DNA from: Amycolatopsis nalaikhensis
GTDB taxonomy: Bacteria > Actinomycetota > Actinomycetes > Mycobacteriales > Pseudonocardiaceae
DNA: 64,000 nt
Assembly (NCBI RefSeq): GCF_030264295.1
Contig: NZ_CP127173.1
Coordinates: 3,603,501-3,667,500, forward strand
Direction: 5' to 3'
Shown: one piece after another, positions 8,157-16,744 of the stretch
Numbering within the stretch: the stretch's first letter is position 1
Layout: each line of letters starts with the position of its first letter
Notes under the pieces: generated by a model
The model's database searches: none
Told to the model about the DNA's origin: nothing
What the model saw: the letters and a program-made list of their open reading frames with translations, nothing else
Position numbers and translations under genes: made by a program

Positions 8157-8891
8157 TCAGACGACGGTGATTTCGACGCGCCGGTCTTCTTCCCCGCCGG
8201 TGGCCGGCCGGGTGTCGCCCAGCCCCCGGTAGGTCACGCGCTTGGCCGCCAGCCCGTTGGCGGTGAGGATCCGCGCGACGGCCCTGGCGCGGTCCCGGGA
8301 GAGTTTGAGAGCGGCGCTCTCGCCACCGGGCCCGCGGGCGACGTGGCCGGTGACGCGGTACTTGAAGGTCTCCGGAGCCTTGGCGAGGGCGATGGCGACG
8401 CTGCGGGCGGCCTGCTCGCCTTCGGGGGTGAGCTTGGCGGTGTCGGGCACGAAGGTGATCGGCGCTTCGGTGAGCATCCGGTCGATTTCGGCCTGAACGC
8501 CGGCTTTGTCCGTGGGCGGCGGCGCGGTGGTCGTGGTGGTCGGGGGCGGAGTGGCGGAGCTGGAACTGGGCGGCGCGCTCGTGGTCGGCGGCGCGCTGGT
8601 GACCGGGGTGACGTCGCCTTCGAGCTTGGCGGCCCGGACACCGTCGAGGTTCTGCACGATGTCGAGGGCGCGCAGGGCCTGGCCGGGCGGGAAGCCGCTG
8701 AGGGTGGCGTCCCGGCCGTCGAAGGTGACGTTGCCTTGGGGGAGGCCCGCGGCGGCGAGGGCGGTCTGGGCGTCGGCGGCGAGGTTGCGCTGGATGCTGC
8801 CGGATTGTGCCCAGGTGACAACGCCCGCCAGCAGCGCTGTGACGAGCACCGCGATCGGGACCACCAGGATCCAGCGCCGACCACCGGACAT
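8157..8891 (-). CDS. ArfA-like OmpA-domain protein
   Basis: A 244-residue protein. A membrane anchor (about 6-28, ILVVPIAVLVTALLAGVV) is followed by a BON-like region (about 35-85, AAGLPQGNVTFDGRDATLSG), a Thr/Pro/Ser linker, and a C-terminal OmpA peptidoglycan-binding domain (about 140-244, ITFVPDTAKLTPEG ... DRARAVARIL ... DRRVEITVV). This BON-plus-OmpA layout is that of M. tuberculosis ArfA/OmpATb (Rv0899). The ATG at 8891 was chosen because it precedes the anchor directly; a longer frame runs into the palindromic repeats at 9037-9089. It is first of a small minus-strand operon. The exact role in the envelope is unknown. Confidence 0.8.
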   Translation of the reverse strand: MSGGRRWILVVPIAVLVTALLAGVVTWAQSGSIQRNLAADAQTALAAAGLPQGNVTFDGRDATLSGFPPGQALRALDIVQNLDGVRAAKLEGDVTPVTSAPPTTSAPPSSSSATPPPTTTTTAPPPTDKAGVQAEIDRMLTEAPITFVPDTAKLTPEGEQAARSVAIALAKAPETFKYRVTGHVARGPGGESAALKLSRDRARAVARILTANGLAAKRVTYRGLGDTRPATGGEEDRRVEITVV

Positions 8892-9036
8892 AAGGGGACT
8901 GTAAGCCGGGTGGGGCGGGTTGGCGAGCCGGAACGGGGTGGTGGTCCACAAGTTGTCCCCAGGCAAGTCGACATGTGGACAACTGGCGGGGTTGTGATCG
9001 GGTGGGCACTTTCCGTCGGAGGTGGCGCTCGTAAGC

Positions 9037-9184
9037 GTCGCGAATGGGTCATTCGGGACGTCGGCGGTCCCCAATGACTCATTCGCGACCTCGCCGGACC
9101 GCCTGCCCCGCAGCACGGCGCGGTCAGGCGTGGCAGTCCCGCCCGCACCGGCGGGCCGAGTGTCCTGAATGACTCATTCACGAC
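9037..9184. repeat. Cluster of three GTCGCGAAT-type palindromes
   Basis: Palindromes of the 1902/2089 family occur at 9037-9059, 9067-9089 and 9162-9184, each with arms around the core AATGA(G/C)TCATT and with compensated or tolerated changes in the outer bases. They lie in the 510-base gene-free gap 8892-9401 upstream of the OmpA-domain gene. Apart from these and the hairpin at 9333-9372 I see nothing else in the gap. Confidence 0.8.
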
Positions 9185-9332
9185 CTCAGGCGACCCGCGG
9201 CCGCCGCGAGGTCGGATGCGGTAGTCCGCGGCCCGTGCCGGCGGTCGGGTGTCGTGGGTGAGGGTTGCTGGGTCGTGCGAGCCTCGCCGAGGCCGCCCGC
9301 ACGCCGCAAGAAGGCCGGGCACGCCAAATGCC

Positions 9333-9372
9333 GTGAAGGCCACCGTCAGGGCATCCTGAAGGTGGCCTTCAC
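9333..9372 (-). terminator. Nested hairpin after the SGNH hydrolase gene
   Basis: Arms GTGAAGGCCACC (9333-9344) and GGTGGCCTTCAC (9361-9372) are perfect. The loop holds a smaller TCAGG/CCTGA stem. It is 29 bases beyond the minus-strand gene end at 9402, so a terminator role fits. Its branched design resembles the larger palindromes at 15709 and 29757. Confidence 0.55.
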
Positions 9373-9401
9373 AGCAACAAAGCAGGCGGGAGGGGAGAAA
9401 C

Positions 9402-10217
9402 TCAGCTGGCCTGCTGCTGCCGAGCAGTGTCCGGCACGTCGAGAACCTCCAACGGCAGCAGGGGAGCGAGCTGAGGCCGCTTGGGCGAGAGCCCGTCCCC
9501 CATGGACTCACCCCGAAGCTGCCGCCGGATCCACGGCAGCAGGTGCACCTTCGTCCACGTCAAATCCGACCGCCGCGAGTCGATCCACCGCGAAGGCGCC
9601 TCCTCCAGCGGCCACGGCTCCCGCCAGTCACCCTCGACCGGGATCCCCAGCACTTCAGCCGACTTCAACGCGATCCGCCGGTGCGCCTCGGGTGAGAAGT
9701 GCAGCCGGTCGTCGCTCCAGGCTCGGCGGTCGTGCAGCGGACCCATCGTCCACAGGTCCACCATCCGGGCTCCGTGGCGCTCGGCGATCCCCCACAGGTG
9801 CGTGTTGTAGATCGCGACCTTGCCGCGGAGCACCGACATCACCGACAGCACCTTCGTGTCCGGCCCGTTGAAGATCAATACCGGGATGCCGGCCGCGCGC
9901 AGCTTGGCGACGCCCTCTTCGAAGCGCTCCGCCACCGCGTCCACGTCCGCGCCCGGGACGATGATGTCGTTGCCGCCCGCGCACAGTGTCACCAGGTCCG
10001 GCTTCAGCTCCAACGCGATCGGGAGCTGCTCGTCCATGATCTCGTCGATCATCTTGCCGCGCAGCGACAGGTTCGCGTACCGGAAGTCGCTCCGGCCCGC
10101 CGCCAGGATCTCCGCCAGCCGGTCGGCCCAGCCGCGGAACGAGCCGTCCGGCAGCTCGTCGTTGAGTCCCTCGGTGAAGCTGTCACCGAGCGCCACATAG
10201 CTGTCGAATCCGTACAC
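9402..10217 (-). CDS. SGNH/GDSL-family esterase or lipase
   Basis: A 271-residue cytoplasmic hydrolase. Block I is GDSFTEG with Ser13, block III is GGNDI (oxyanion Asn), and block V is DDRLHFSPEAH holding the catalytic Asp and His. The GTG at 10217 was preferred because it places block I 10 residues in, as usual for this family, and avoids an unlikely Cys/Arg-rich extension. No signal peptide is present. The C-terminal 70 residues (PWIRRQLRGESMGDG) follow a pattern I associate with actinobacterial cytosolic SGNH enzymes. Substrate unknown. Confidence 0.85.
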   Translation of the reverse strand: MYGFDSYVALGDSFTEGLNDELPDGSFRGWADRLAEILAAGRSDFRYANLSLRGKMIDEIMDEQLPIALELKPDLVTLCAGGNDIIVPGADVDAVAERFEEGVAKLRAAGIPVLIFNGPDTKVLSVMSVLRGKVAIYNTHLWGIAERHGARMVDLWTMGPLHDRRAWSDDRLHFSPEAHRRIALKSAEVLGIPVEGDWREPWPLEEAPSRWIDSRRSDLTWTKVHLLPWIRRQLRGESMGDGLSPKRPQLAPLLPLEVLDVPDTARQQQAS

Positions 10218-10496
10218 GTTGGGTCCCCTTCCCGTCCTGCGACCGACACACCCCGACATGTAGTTGTACACCCCAACTAACCAATCGGGCCGCACCCCCA
10301 CGATGCGCACACCATCACCTCGGGTTCAGCCTGCGGTAACAGTGTCTTATCTAGTCGGTCTTCCGCGCTTCCGTATTACGCAGTCTTCACCTTCGGCATG
10401 CCGTGAAACAGCACACTCGGAGTGAAACCCGGCGCCCGATGTGGCGAAGATCTCCCCGGTCGGGGCCTCCCGGCGCGAATCCGGCAGTCTGGACAC

Positions 10497-11159
10497 GTGT
10501 CCGGAGAACCCCGTGAGTCGCTCGCCCAGATCCTCGGCGGCCGCCGGGGCGCGCTCGACGCCAGCATCCCGCCGGTCGGCTTCGTCGTCGGCTGGCTCGC
10601 GGCCGGTCAGTCCATCGCCTGGGGTGCCGGCGCCGCCATCGCGGTCGCCGTCGCGCTCGGGGCCTACCGGATCGCGCGCGGCGGGAAGGTGCGCGCGCTG
10701 GTCGTCAGCCTCGCCGCCGTCGTCGCCGCCGCGCTGATCGCCCTGCACACTGGCCGGGCCCAGGACTTCTTCCTGCTGCAGCTGATGTCCAATGTGGCCA
10801 GCGCGCTGCTGTGGGCGGCGAGCATCGTGATCCGGTGGCCGCTGCTCGGCGTCGTCGTCGGGCTGGTGCTCGGCCAGAAGACGCGCTGGCGCCGCGACCC
10901 CGTGCTGCTGAAGGCCTACTCGCGGGCCAGCTGGGTGTGGGTGTTCGGCCAGTACACGCTGCGCGTCGCCGTCTACGGCCTGCTGTGGTGGTCCGGCCAG
11001 GTGATCGCGCTCGGCGTGGCCCGCACGGTGCTTTCGTGGCCGCTGGTCGCGCTGACCGTCGCGGTCAGTGGCTGGGTGCTCTACCGGGCGTTGCCGCCGG
11101 AGCACCCCGGCCTGCGCCTGGCGCCCGAACCGAGCTCGGACGACGTACCCGGGACATAA
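10497..11159 (+). CDS. DUF3159 integral membrane protein
   Basis: A 220-residue polytopic protein with about five hydrophobic segments (PVGFVVGWLAAGQSIAWGAG, VRALVVSLAAVVAAALIAL, then LLGVVVGLVLGQK and so on) and the GQKTRWRRDP loop typical of actinobacterial DUF3159 proteins. The GTG at 10497 gives an N-terminus SGEPRESLAQILGG that matches the family start; an upstream in-frame start would add 25 atypical residues. A hairpin follows at 11163-11194. Function unknown. Confidence 0.8.
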   Translation: MSGEPRESLAQILGGRRGALDASIPPVGFVVGWLAAGQSIAWGAGAAIAVAVALGAYRIARGGKVRALVVSLAAVVAAALIALHTGRAQDFFLLQLMSNVASALLWAASIVIRWPLLGVVVGLVLGQKTRWRRDPVLLKAYSRASWVWVFGQYTLRVAVYGLLWWSGQVIALGVARTVLSWPLVALTVAVSGWVLYRALPPEHPGLRLAPEPSSDDVPGT

Positions 11160-11162
11160 GGC

Positions 11163-11194
11163 GGCCCCCGGCGAGGGGGGAGGGTCCGGGGGCC
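11163..11194 (+). terminator. G/C hairpin after the DUF3159 gene
   Basis: Arms GGCCCCCGG (11163-11171) and CCGGGGGCC (11186-11194) are perfect, with a 14-base loop, immediately after the stop at 11157-11159. There is no T-run. Confidence 0.65.
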
Positions 11195-11260
11195 AACGCC
11201 TACGGTACCCGGACTAGGCCGGTTCAGTCGACGTTTTGACGTCTTCGCGACGCGTTTTGC

Positions 11261-12226
11261 TCAGATTGCTTCCGCGCGCGGTCTCGGCACCCCCTCGCCG
11301 AACGCGTCGACGGCGGCGAGCCAGGCCGCCCCGAGCACGCCATCCGAGCTGGTCAGCACCTCGAGGCCGGACAATCCGCGGCGCACGAGCGCGCCGACCG
11401 GACTGTCTCCGGTGAGCACCGAGCCGACGAGCACGACCGGCGTCCGCTCACCGGGCTCGCGCGCGGCGAGCGCGTTCGCGACGAGGAGTTCGGCCGCGCG
11501 GGCGACGATTTCGCGGGCGGCGGGCTCGCCCGCGTCGTGCGCCGCGCTCACCAGCGGGGCGAACCGCGCGAGCCGCACCGGTGCTTCGGCGTTGGCCGTC
11601 GTGATGAGGGAGCGGGACGCCGCCAGCCGGTCGGCGTCGGTCCGGACGTCCAAACCGGACGGTCCGAGTGCGGCGGACAGGACCGCCGACGGCAGGCCGT
11701 CCAGCGGCAGGCCGCGCCCGAGTGCCTCCAAAGTGGAACGGACGGCTTCGCGGCCGAGCCAGAACGCGGACCCTTCGTCGCCGAGCAGCCAGCCGTAGCC
11801 GCCCGCCGTGCCCGCGAGCCGCCGCTTGCGGATCCGGCCCGCGATGGAACCGGTGCCGGCGACCAGGACCGTCCCGTCCGGCGCCGACGTCGCCGACGCG
11901 TACGCCACTTCGGCGTCGGCCACGGTCCGGACCACGCCGGCGAGCCCGATCCGCGCCCACGCCGCGTCGAACACCGCCGCGACCGCCGGGTCGCTCAGCT
12001 TGCTGACGCCCGCCATGCCGACGACGCACGCGCGCACGGCGCCGGGGTCGTGCGTGCCGAGCGCCGCGGTGATCGCGTCGGCGATCCGGCCCGCGGCGAC
12101 GTCGGGCGCGTGCGCGTTGGGGTTGGCGCCGCCGCCTCGTCCGGTACCCAGCACGACGCCGGTGGCGTCGACCAGTGCGGCCCTGGTCGACGTGCCGCCG
12201 GCGTCGACGCCGATCGCGAAGGTCAC
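11261..12226 (-). CDS. N-acetylglucosamine kinase-like BadF/BadG-family ATPase
   Basis: A 321-residue ASKHA-fold sugar kinase. The N-terminal phosphate-1 motif is FAIGVDAGGTSTRAAL, an adenosine/phosphate loop is VLVAGTGSIAGR, and GGYGWLLGDEGSAFWLGREA is the conserved BadF-type segment of GlcNAc kinases. It starts GTGA, overlapping the stop of the SIS-domain gene. The pair lies divergent from dasR with a dre-like site between, which supports a role in phosphorylating GlcNAc or a related amino sugar in the cytoplasm. Another N-acetylhexosamine is possible. Confidence 0.82.
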   Translation of the reverse strand: MTFAIGVDAGGTSTRAALVDATGVVLGTGRGGGANPNAHAPDVAAGRIADAITAALGTHDPGAVRACVVGMAGVSKLSDPAVAAVFDAAWARIGLAGVVRTVADAEVAYASATSAPDGTVLVAGTGSIAGRIRKRRLAGTAGGYGWLLGDEGSAFWLGREAVRSTLEALGRGLPLDGLPSAVLSAALGPSGLDVRTDADRLAASRSLITTANAEAPVRLARFAPLVSAAHDAGEPAAREIVARAAELLVANALAAREPGERTPVVLVGSVLTGDSPVGALVRRGLSGLEVLTSSDGVLGAAWLAAVDAFGEGVPRPRAEAI

Positions 12227-13269
12227 CGGGTCTTGGTCACCTTGAGCAGGCCGCGCGGGCTGTCCGGGTCGCCGCCGCGGGCGAGCGACAGGCCGAGCGC
12301 GATCCGCTGGATCGGCAGGATCTCCAGGATCGGCGCGAGCTCCTCGACCGTCGGGGCGACGTCGATCCGCAGCGCCGCGGGCATTTCGGCGGCGGCGGAA
12401 CCGACCGCGAGGACGTCCGCGCCGCGCTTGCCGACGGCCTCGAGCACCTCGTGCATGGCCTGCCCGCCCTGACCCTTGCTGGTCACCGCGAGCACCGCGG
12501 TCTCGCCGTCGACCGCCGCGACCGGGCCGTGGAGGAGGTCCGCGCCGCTGTACGCGCGGGCGGCGAGGTAGCTGGTCTCGGCGAGCTTGAGCGAACCTTC
12601 GAGCGCGCTCGCGTAGGAGTAACCGCGGCCGGTGGTGAGGACGCGGTCCACGAAGCGGTACCGGTCGACCGCGCGCTGGACGCCTTCGGCGGCGCCGTCG
12701 AGCGTCTGCTGCGCCAGTTCGCCGATCTTCTCGGCGTCGGCCGCCTTGCCGCCGCGCACGGCGTCGATCAGCAGGTAGAGCGCCATCAGCGTCGCGGAGT
12801 ACGTCTTGGTCGCCGCGACCGCCTTCTCGACACCGGCGCCGATGTCGACGCCGAGCTCGGACGCCGCCCGCAGCGGCGAGTCCGGGGTGTTGGTGACCGA
12901 CACCGTCAGCGCGCCCTGGCGCCGCGCGGTTTCGGTCACCTCGATCAGGTCGGGGGAACCACCGCTCTGGCTGACCGTGACGAACAGCACGTCCCGCAGA
13001 TCGGGCCGCGCGCCGTACAGCGTCGCCGTGGACGGGGAAACCAGACCAGCCGGAAGGCCGAGCAGTACCTCGATCAGGTATTTCGCGTACAACGCTGCGT
13101 GGTCACTCGATCCACGCGCGGCGAGCAAAGCGAAGCGCGGAGGGCGTTGTGAGATCTTTTCCGCCACCCTGGCGATTTCCGCCTGACGCTCGACCAGTCC
13201 CGCCAGGACGTCCGGCTGCTGGGCGATCTCCGCGGCCATGTGCTCGCCGGGCCGTTGTTCGGTCATCAT
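12223..13269 (-). CDS. SIS-domain protein (GlmS isomerase-half type, amino-sugar phosphate isomerase/deaminase-like)
   Basis: A 348-residue protein with two SIS domains and no glutaminase domain. Motifs are LLAARGSSDHAA (SIS 1, about 45-60), VTVSQSGGSPD (sugar-phosphate loop) and GRGYSYASALEGSLKLAETSYL (SIS 2). This is the layout of GlmS-type enzymes reduced to the isomerase half, such as AgaS/FrlB/NagB-II-type deaminases. The start at 13269 (first of two tandem ATGs) follows GGAGAGG. It is translationally coupled to the kinase gene, which fits GlcNAc-6-P or GlcN-6-P breakdown. Precise substrate not determined. Confidence 0.82.
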   Translation of the reverse strand: MMTEQRPGEHMAAEIAQQPDVLAGLVERQAEIARVAEKISQRPPRFALLAARGSSDHAALYAKYLIEVLLGLPAGLVSPSTATLYGARPDLRDVLFVTVSQSGGSPDLIEVTETARRQGALTVSVTNTPDSPLRAASELGVDIGAGVEKAVAATKTYSATLMALYLLIDAVRGGKAADAEKIGELAQQTLDGAAEGVQRAVDRYRFVDRVLTTGRGYSYASALEGSLKLAETSYLAARAYSGADLLHGPVAAVDGETAVLAVTSKGQGGQAMHEVLEAVGKRGADVLAVGSAAAEMPAALRIDVAPTVEELAPILEILPIQRIALGLSLARGGDPDSPRGLLKVTKTR

Positions 13270-13315
13270 TTTCCTCTCCACCTCCGGCATTATGTACCGG
13301 ACTCAGGCGGCGTCG

Positions 13316-13331
13316 GTCAGGTCTAGACCAA
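13316..13331. promoter_or_regulatory. dre-like operator (DasR binding site)
   Basis: The centre is a perfect 10-bp palindrome GGTCTAGACC at 13320-13329, the core of the DasR-responsive element known from Streptomyces. The flanks match the wider consensus less well. It lies in the 148-base divergent region between the SIS/kinase pair and dasR, where it could control both directions. The operator role is inferred from the motif and from the adjacent dasR. Confidence 0.75.
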
Positions 13332-13417
13332 TGTTAGTGGGGCGGCGCGTTTGGGGAAAAGGGTACGTTTCTTACGGGGACGTGGCGTGCGATGAGGGAA
13401 GACATAGGGAGTCGGGC

Positions 13418-14173
13418 ATGTTGGAGACCACCACCACGGGCGAGGCGGGCGCCGTCGCCGGGATGCGCGGGCAGCGCGAGCCCAAGTACTGGGCACTGAA
13501 ACAGCACCTCCTCGACCTCCTGGACGTGCTGCCGCCCGGGTCGCCGATCCCGACCGAGCGCGCGCTCGCCGGCGAGTTCACGGTCTCCCGCACCACCGTG
13601 CGCCAGGCGCTGGCCGACCTCACCGCGGAGGGCCGTCTGCACCGGGTGCAGGGAAAAGGCACGTTCGCGGCGGAGCCGAAGCTGGCGCAGCGGCTGCAGT
13701 TGTCCTCCTACACCGAGGACATGCGCAAGCAGGGCCTGAAGCCGTCGTCGAAGCTGCTGGAAGTCGACGAGCTGCCGGTCGAGGGCGACCTCGCGAAGCT
13801 GCTGGGAATCCGCACTGGTGCGAAAATTCTTCGCCTTCGACGGCTTCGACTCGCCGACTCGCAGCCGATGGCGCTGGAGACGACGCACCTGCCGCTCGGC
13901 CGATTCCGCGGGCTGCGCAAGCACGTTTCCGCGGGCGGGTCGTTGTACGCCGTTCTACGCGAGCACTACGGCGTCGAACTCGAGCGCGCGGAAGAGACGA
14001 TCGAGACGTCGCTCGCGGGCCCGCAGGAGGCGGAGATGCTCGGCGCGGACGTCGGCATGCCGGTGCTGATGCTGACGCGGCACTCGTTCGCGACGGACGG
14101 CAAGCCGGTCGAGTTCGCGCGCGCGATCTACCGCGGCGACCGGTACAAGTTCGTCACGACGCTGCTGCCGTAA
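13418..14173 (+). CDS. dasR: GntR/HutC-family global regulator DasR
   Basis: A 251-residue regulator. The winged-helix GntR domain (about 20-90) contains SRTTVRQALADLTAEGRLHR and GKGTFAAEPK; the UTRA effector domain (about 95-251) contains LQLSSYTEDMRKQGL, METTHLP-like ALETTHLPLGRF, EETIETSLAGPQEAEMLG and YRGDRYKF. This follows the Streptomyces coelicolor DasR sequence as I remember it over nearly its whole length. DasR represses chitin/GlcNAc genes and links amino-sugar status to development and antibiotic control; GlcN-6-P releases it. ATG 13418 was chosen to match family length. The dre-like site 86 bases upstream suggests autoregulation. Confidence 0.9.
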   Translation: MLETTTTGEAGAVAGMRGQREPKYWALKQHLLDLLDVLPPGSPIPTERALAGEFTVSRTTVRQALADLTAEGRLHRVQGKGTFAAEPKLAQRLQLSSYTEDMRKQGLKPSSKLLEVDELPVEGDLAKLLGIRTGAKILRLRRLRLADSQPMALETTHLPLGRFRGLRKHVSAGGSLYAVLREHYGVELERAEETIETSLAGPQEAEMLGADVGMPVLMLTRHSFATDGKPVEFARAIYRGDRYKFVTTLLP

Positions 14174-14177
14174 GCAC

Positions 14178-15701
14178 GTGACGGGAATCGAAGACACCGG
14201 CATCCGGTGGGGGACGCACGCCGCCCGCGGCGTGCTCGCCACCACCATCCTCGGGTCCGGCATGGCGATGCTCGACGGCACGATCGTCAACGTCGCGCTG
14301 CCCCGCATCGGCGCCGAGCTGAACGCCTCCGTCGCCGGCCTCCAGTGGATCCTCGACGGCTACATGCTCGCGCTCGCCGCGCTGATCCTCGTCGCCGGTT
14401 CGCTCGGCGACCGGTACGGCAGGCGCCGCACGTACCTGGTCGGCGTCGTCTGGTTCGGGGTGGCTTCGGGGCTGTGCGCCGCGGCGACGTCGACCGAGAT
14501 GCTCGTCGCGACGCGGATCCTGCAGGGGATCGGCGGCGCGCTGCTGACCCCGGGGTCGCTCGCGATCCTCCAGTCGTCGTTCGCGCACGACGCCCGCGCC
14601 CGCGCGATCGGCGCCTGGTCCGGCCTCGGCGGCATCGCGGCCGCCGCCGGGCCGCTGCTCGGCGGCTTCCTCGTCCAGGTCTGGTCGTGGCGGCTGGCGT
14701 TCCTGATCAACGTGCCGATCGCGGTCGCCGTGGTGCTGATGGCGCGCAAGTACGTCCCCGAGTCCCGCGACGAGGACGCGACCGGGCACCCGGACTTCGG
14801 CGCCGCCGCGCTGGGCGCGATCGGCCTCGCCGGTGTCACCGGCGCGCTGGTGGAGGCGCCGACGCGTGGCGTCGGCGACCCGATCGTGCTGGTCGCGGGC
14901 CTGGCCGGGATCGCGGGGCTGGCCGCGTTCGTCTTCGTCCAGCACCGCTCGCGCGAGCCGCTCGTGCCGCCTTCGCTGTTCCGCGACCGGACGTTCACGC
15001 TGTCCAACGCGCTGACGTTCGTCGTCTACGCGGCGCTCGGCGGGGTGATGATGCTGCTGGTCATGCAGCTGCAGGTGTCGCTGCACTACTCGCCGACGGC
15101 GTCCGGGCTGGCCGGGCTGCCGCTGACGGTGATCATGCTGCTGCTGTCGGGCCGTTCGGGCGCGCTGGCCCAGCGCATCGGCCCGCGCCTGCAGCTGGTG
15201 GTGGGGCCGATCGTGGTGGGCGCCGGGATGCTGCTGATGCTGCGCATCGCACCCGGCGCGTCCTACCTCGGCACGGTGCTGCCCGCGGTCGTGGTGTTCG
15301 GGCTCGGCCTGGCGATCGTCGTCGCCCCGGTGACGGCGACGGTGCTCGCCGCGGCCCCCGACCGCTACGCCGGGGTGGCGTCCGGCGTCAACAACGCGAT
15401 CGCGCGCTCGGGCGGCCTGCTGGCGGTGGCGGTGCTGCCCGCGGCGGCCGGGCTGACCGGCGAGTCGTACGCCGACCCCGTCGCGCTCACCGCGGGCTGG
15501 CGGATCGCGCTGGTCATCTGTGCGGCGCTGGCGATCGCGGGCGGGCTGATCGCCCTGGGCATCCACAACGGCGTCCTCGAACCGCCGTCGACGCCCGCGC
15601 CGGACGAGGACGAGTGCCCCCACCTGGGCGAGTGCTACCACTGCGGAGTGGAGGGCCCACCAACGCACGTCCGCCGCGGAGCCCCGGTCGCCGGAGACTG
15701 A
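14178..15701 (+). CDS. DHA2-family (14-TM) major facilitator superfamily exporter
   Basis: A 507-residue drug/H+ antiporter-type permease. Motif C-like and DHA2 signatures are visible: LDGTIVNVALPRIGAELNAS in TM1, GDRYGRRRTYLVG (motif A) after TM2, LQGIGGALLTPGSLAIL in TM4. About 14 hydrophobic segments can be counted. The C-terminus is a soluble Cys/His-rich tail (ECPHLGECYHCG) not usual for the family. GTG 14178 starts 4 bases after the dasR stop, so the two may be co-transcribed. Substrate unknown. Confidence 0.88.
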   Translation: MTGIEDTGIRWGTHAARGVLATTILGSGMAMLDGTIVNVALPRIGAELNASVAGLQWILDGYMLALAALILVAGSLGDRYGRRRTYLVGVVWFGVASGLCAAATSTEMLVATRILQGIGGALLTPGSLAILQSSFAHDARARAIGAWSGLGGIAAAAGPLLGGFLVQVWSWRLAFLINVPIAVAVVLMARKYVPESRDEDATGHPDFGAAALGAIGLAGVTGALVEAPTRGVGDPIVLVAGLAGIAGLAAFVFVQHRSREPLVPPSLFRDRTFTLSNALTFVVYAALGGVMMLLVMQLQVSLHYSPTASGLAGLPLTVIMLLLSGRSGALAQRIGPRLQLVVGPIVVGAGMLLMLRIAPGASYLGTVLPAVVVFGLGLAIVVAPVTATVLAAAPDRYAGVASGVNNAIARSGGLLAVAVLPAAAGLTGESYADPVALTAGWRIALVICAALAIAGGLIALGIHNGVLEPPSTPAPDEDECPHLGECYHCGVEGPPTHVRRGAPVAGD

Positions 15702-15708
15702 CGGCCCC

Positions 15709-15797
15709 AAGCGCCCCAATGTGGCCTTGGTTGCGTCTGACGCACCCAAGGCGGCCTTCGTTGCGTCTGACGCACCGAAGGCCACATTGGGGCGCTT
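15709..15797. repeat. Branched intergenic palindrome, 20-bp arms
   Basis: Bases 15709-15728 and 15778-15797 are perfect inverted arms. Between them, two copies of GTTGCGTCTGACGCACC-type sequence each form a small GCGTC/GACGC stem, so the transcript would fold as an outer stem with two inner hairpins. It fills the gap between convergent genes and touches the stop codon of the dehydratase gene, so a bidirectional terminator role is likely. A related element with the same arm start (CAAGCGCCCCAATGTGGC) is at 29757-29847. Confidence 0.85.
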
Positions 15798-16744
15798 CAG
15801 GCCAGGACCTCGGCGAACAGGGCCGGGTCCGCGTTGCCGCCTGAGACGATCGCGACCGTTCGGCCCTCCGGCAGCTCGGCCGCGTGGTTGAGGTACGCCG
15901 CCGTCGTCACCGCGCCGCTCGGCTCCGCCACTAGGCGAGCCTTCGTGGCCAGCGTGCGCATCGCGGCGCGGATCTCGTCCTCGGTCACCGTCACCATGTC
16001 GTCGACCACCTTCCGCAGGTGGGCGAACGTCAGCTCGGACGGCTGCGCGCGCAGGCCGTCGGCGATCGTGCGGGCGCGGTCCGCCATCGGCCAGTCGACC
16101 CGGCGGCCGAGCCGCAGGCCCTCGGCCGTGTCCGCCGCCAGTGCCGGTTCGACGCCGATCACGCGCGCCCGCGGGCAACGCGCCTTGATCGCCGTGCCGA
16201 CCCCCGCGGCCAGCCCGCCGCCGCTCACCGGCACCAGCACGACCTCGACGTCGGGGAGGTCCTCGGCGATCTCGAGGCCCGCCGTGCCCTGCCCGGCGAT
16301 GATCGCCGCGTCGTCGAAGGGGGCGACGAGGGTCAGCCCGCGTTCGGCGGCCAGTTCGTGCGCTTTGGCCTCGTGGTCGCCGATCGGCACCTCGATCACC
16401 TCGGCGCCGTACGAACGGGTCGCCTCGACCTTGATCCGCGGCGCGATGTCCGGCACGACGATCACCGCGGGGACCCCGAACCGCTGCGCCGCGTAGGCGA
16501 CCGCTTGCGCGTGGTTGCCGCTCGAGTACGCGATGACCCCGCGTGCCCGCCGGTCGTCGTCCAAGGTGGCGATCGCGTTGAACGCCCCGCGCACCTTGAA
16601 CGCGCCGATCGGTTGCAGGCTTTCGGGTTTGAGCCACAGGGTGCCGCGGGGATCCCACGTCTGGAGCACCAGGGGCGTGCGCACGGCGACACCTCGGACG
16701 CGCTCCGCGGCGGCCTCGATGTCAGTGATCGTCACCAGTTCCAT
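15797..16744 (-). CDS. PLP-dependent threonine/serine dehydratase-like protein
   Basis: A 315-residue fold-type II PLP enzyme. Lys50 in GAFKVRGA is the Schiff-base lysine, SSGNHAQ is the substrate loop, and VSGGGLAAG is the phosphate-binding glycine loop. It lacks the C-terminal ACT-like regulatory domain of biosynthetic IlvA, so it resembles catabolic threonine ammonia-lyase or a serine racemase-like enzyme. The stop codon touches the palindrome at 15709-15797. The true substrate cannot be read from sequence. Confidence 0.85.
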   Translation of the reverse strand: MELVTITDIEAAAERVRGVAVRTPLVLQTWDPRGTLWLKPESLQPIGAFKVRGAFNAIATLDDDRRARGVIAYSSGNHAQAVAYAAQRFGVPAVIVVPDIAPRIKVEATRSYGAEVIEVPIGDHEAKAHELAAERGLTLVAPFDDAAIIAGQGTAGLEIAEDLPDVEVVLVPVSGGGLAAGVGTAIKARCPRARVIGVEPALAADTAEGLRLGRRVDWPMADRARTIADGLRAQPSELTFAHLRKVVDDMVTVTEDEIRAAMRTLATKARLVAEPSGAVTTAAYLNHAAELPEGRTVAIVSGGNADPALFAEVLA

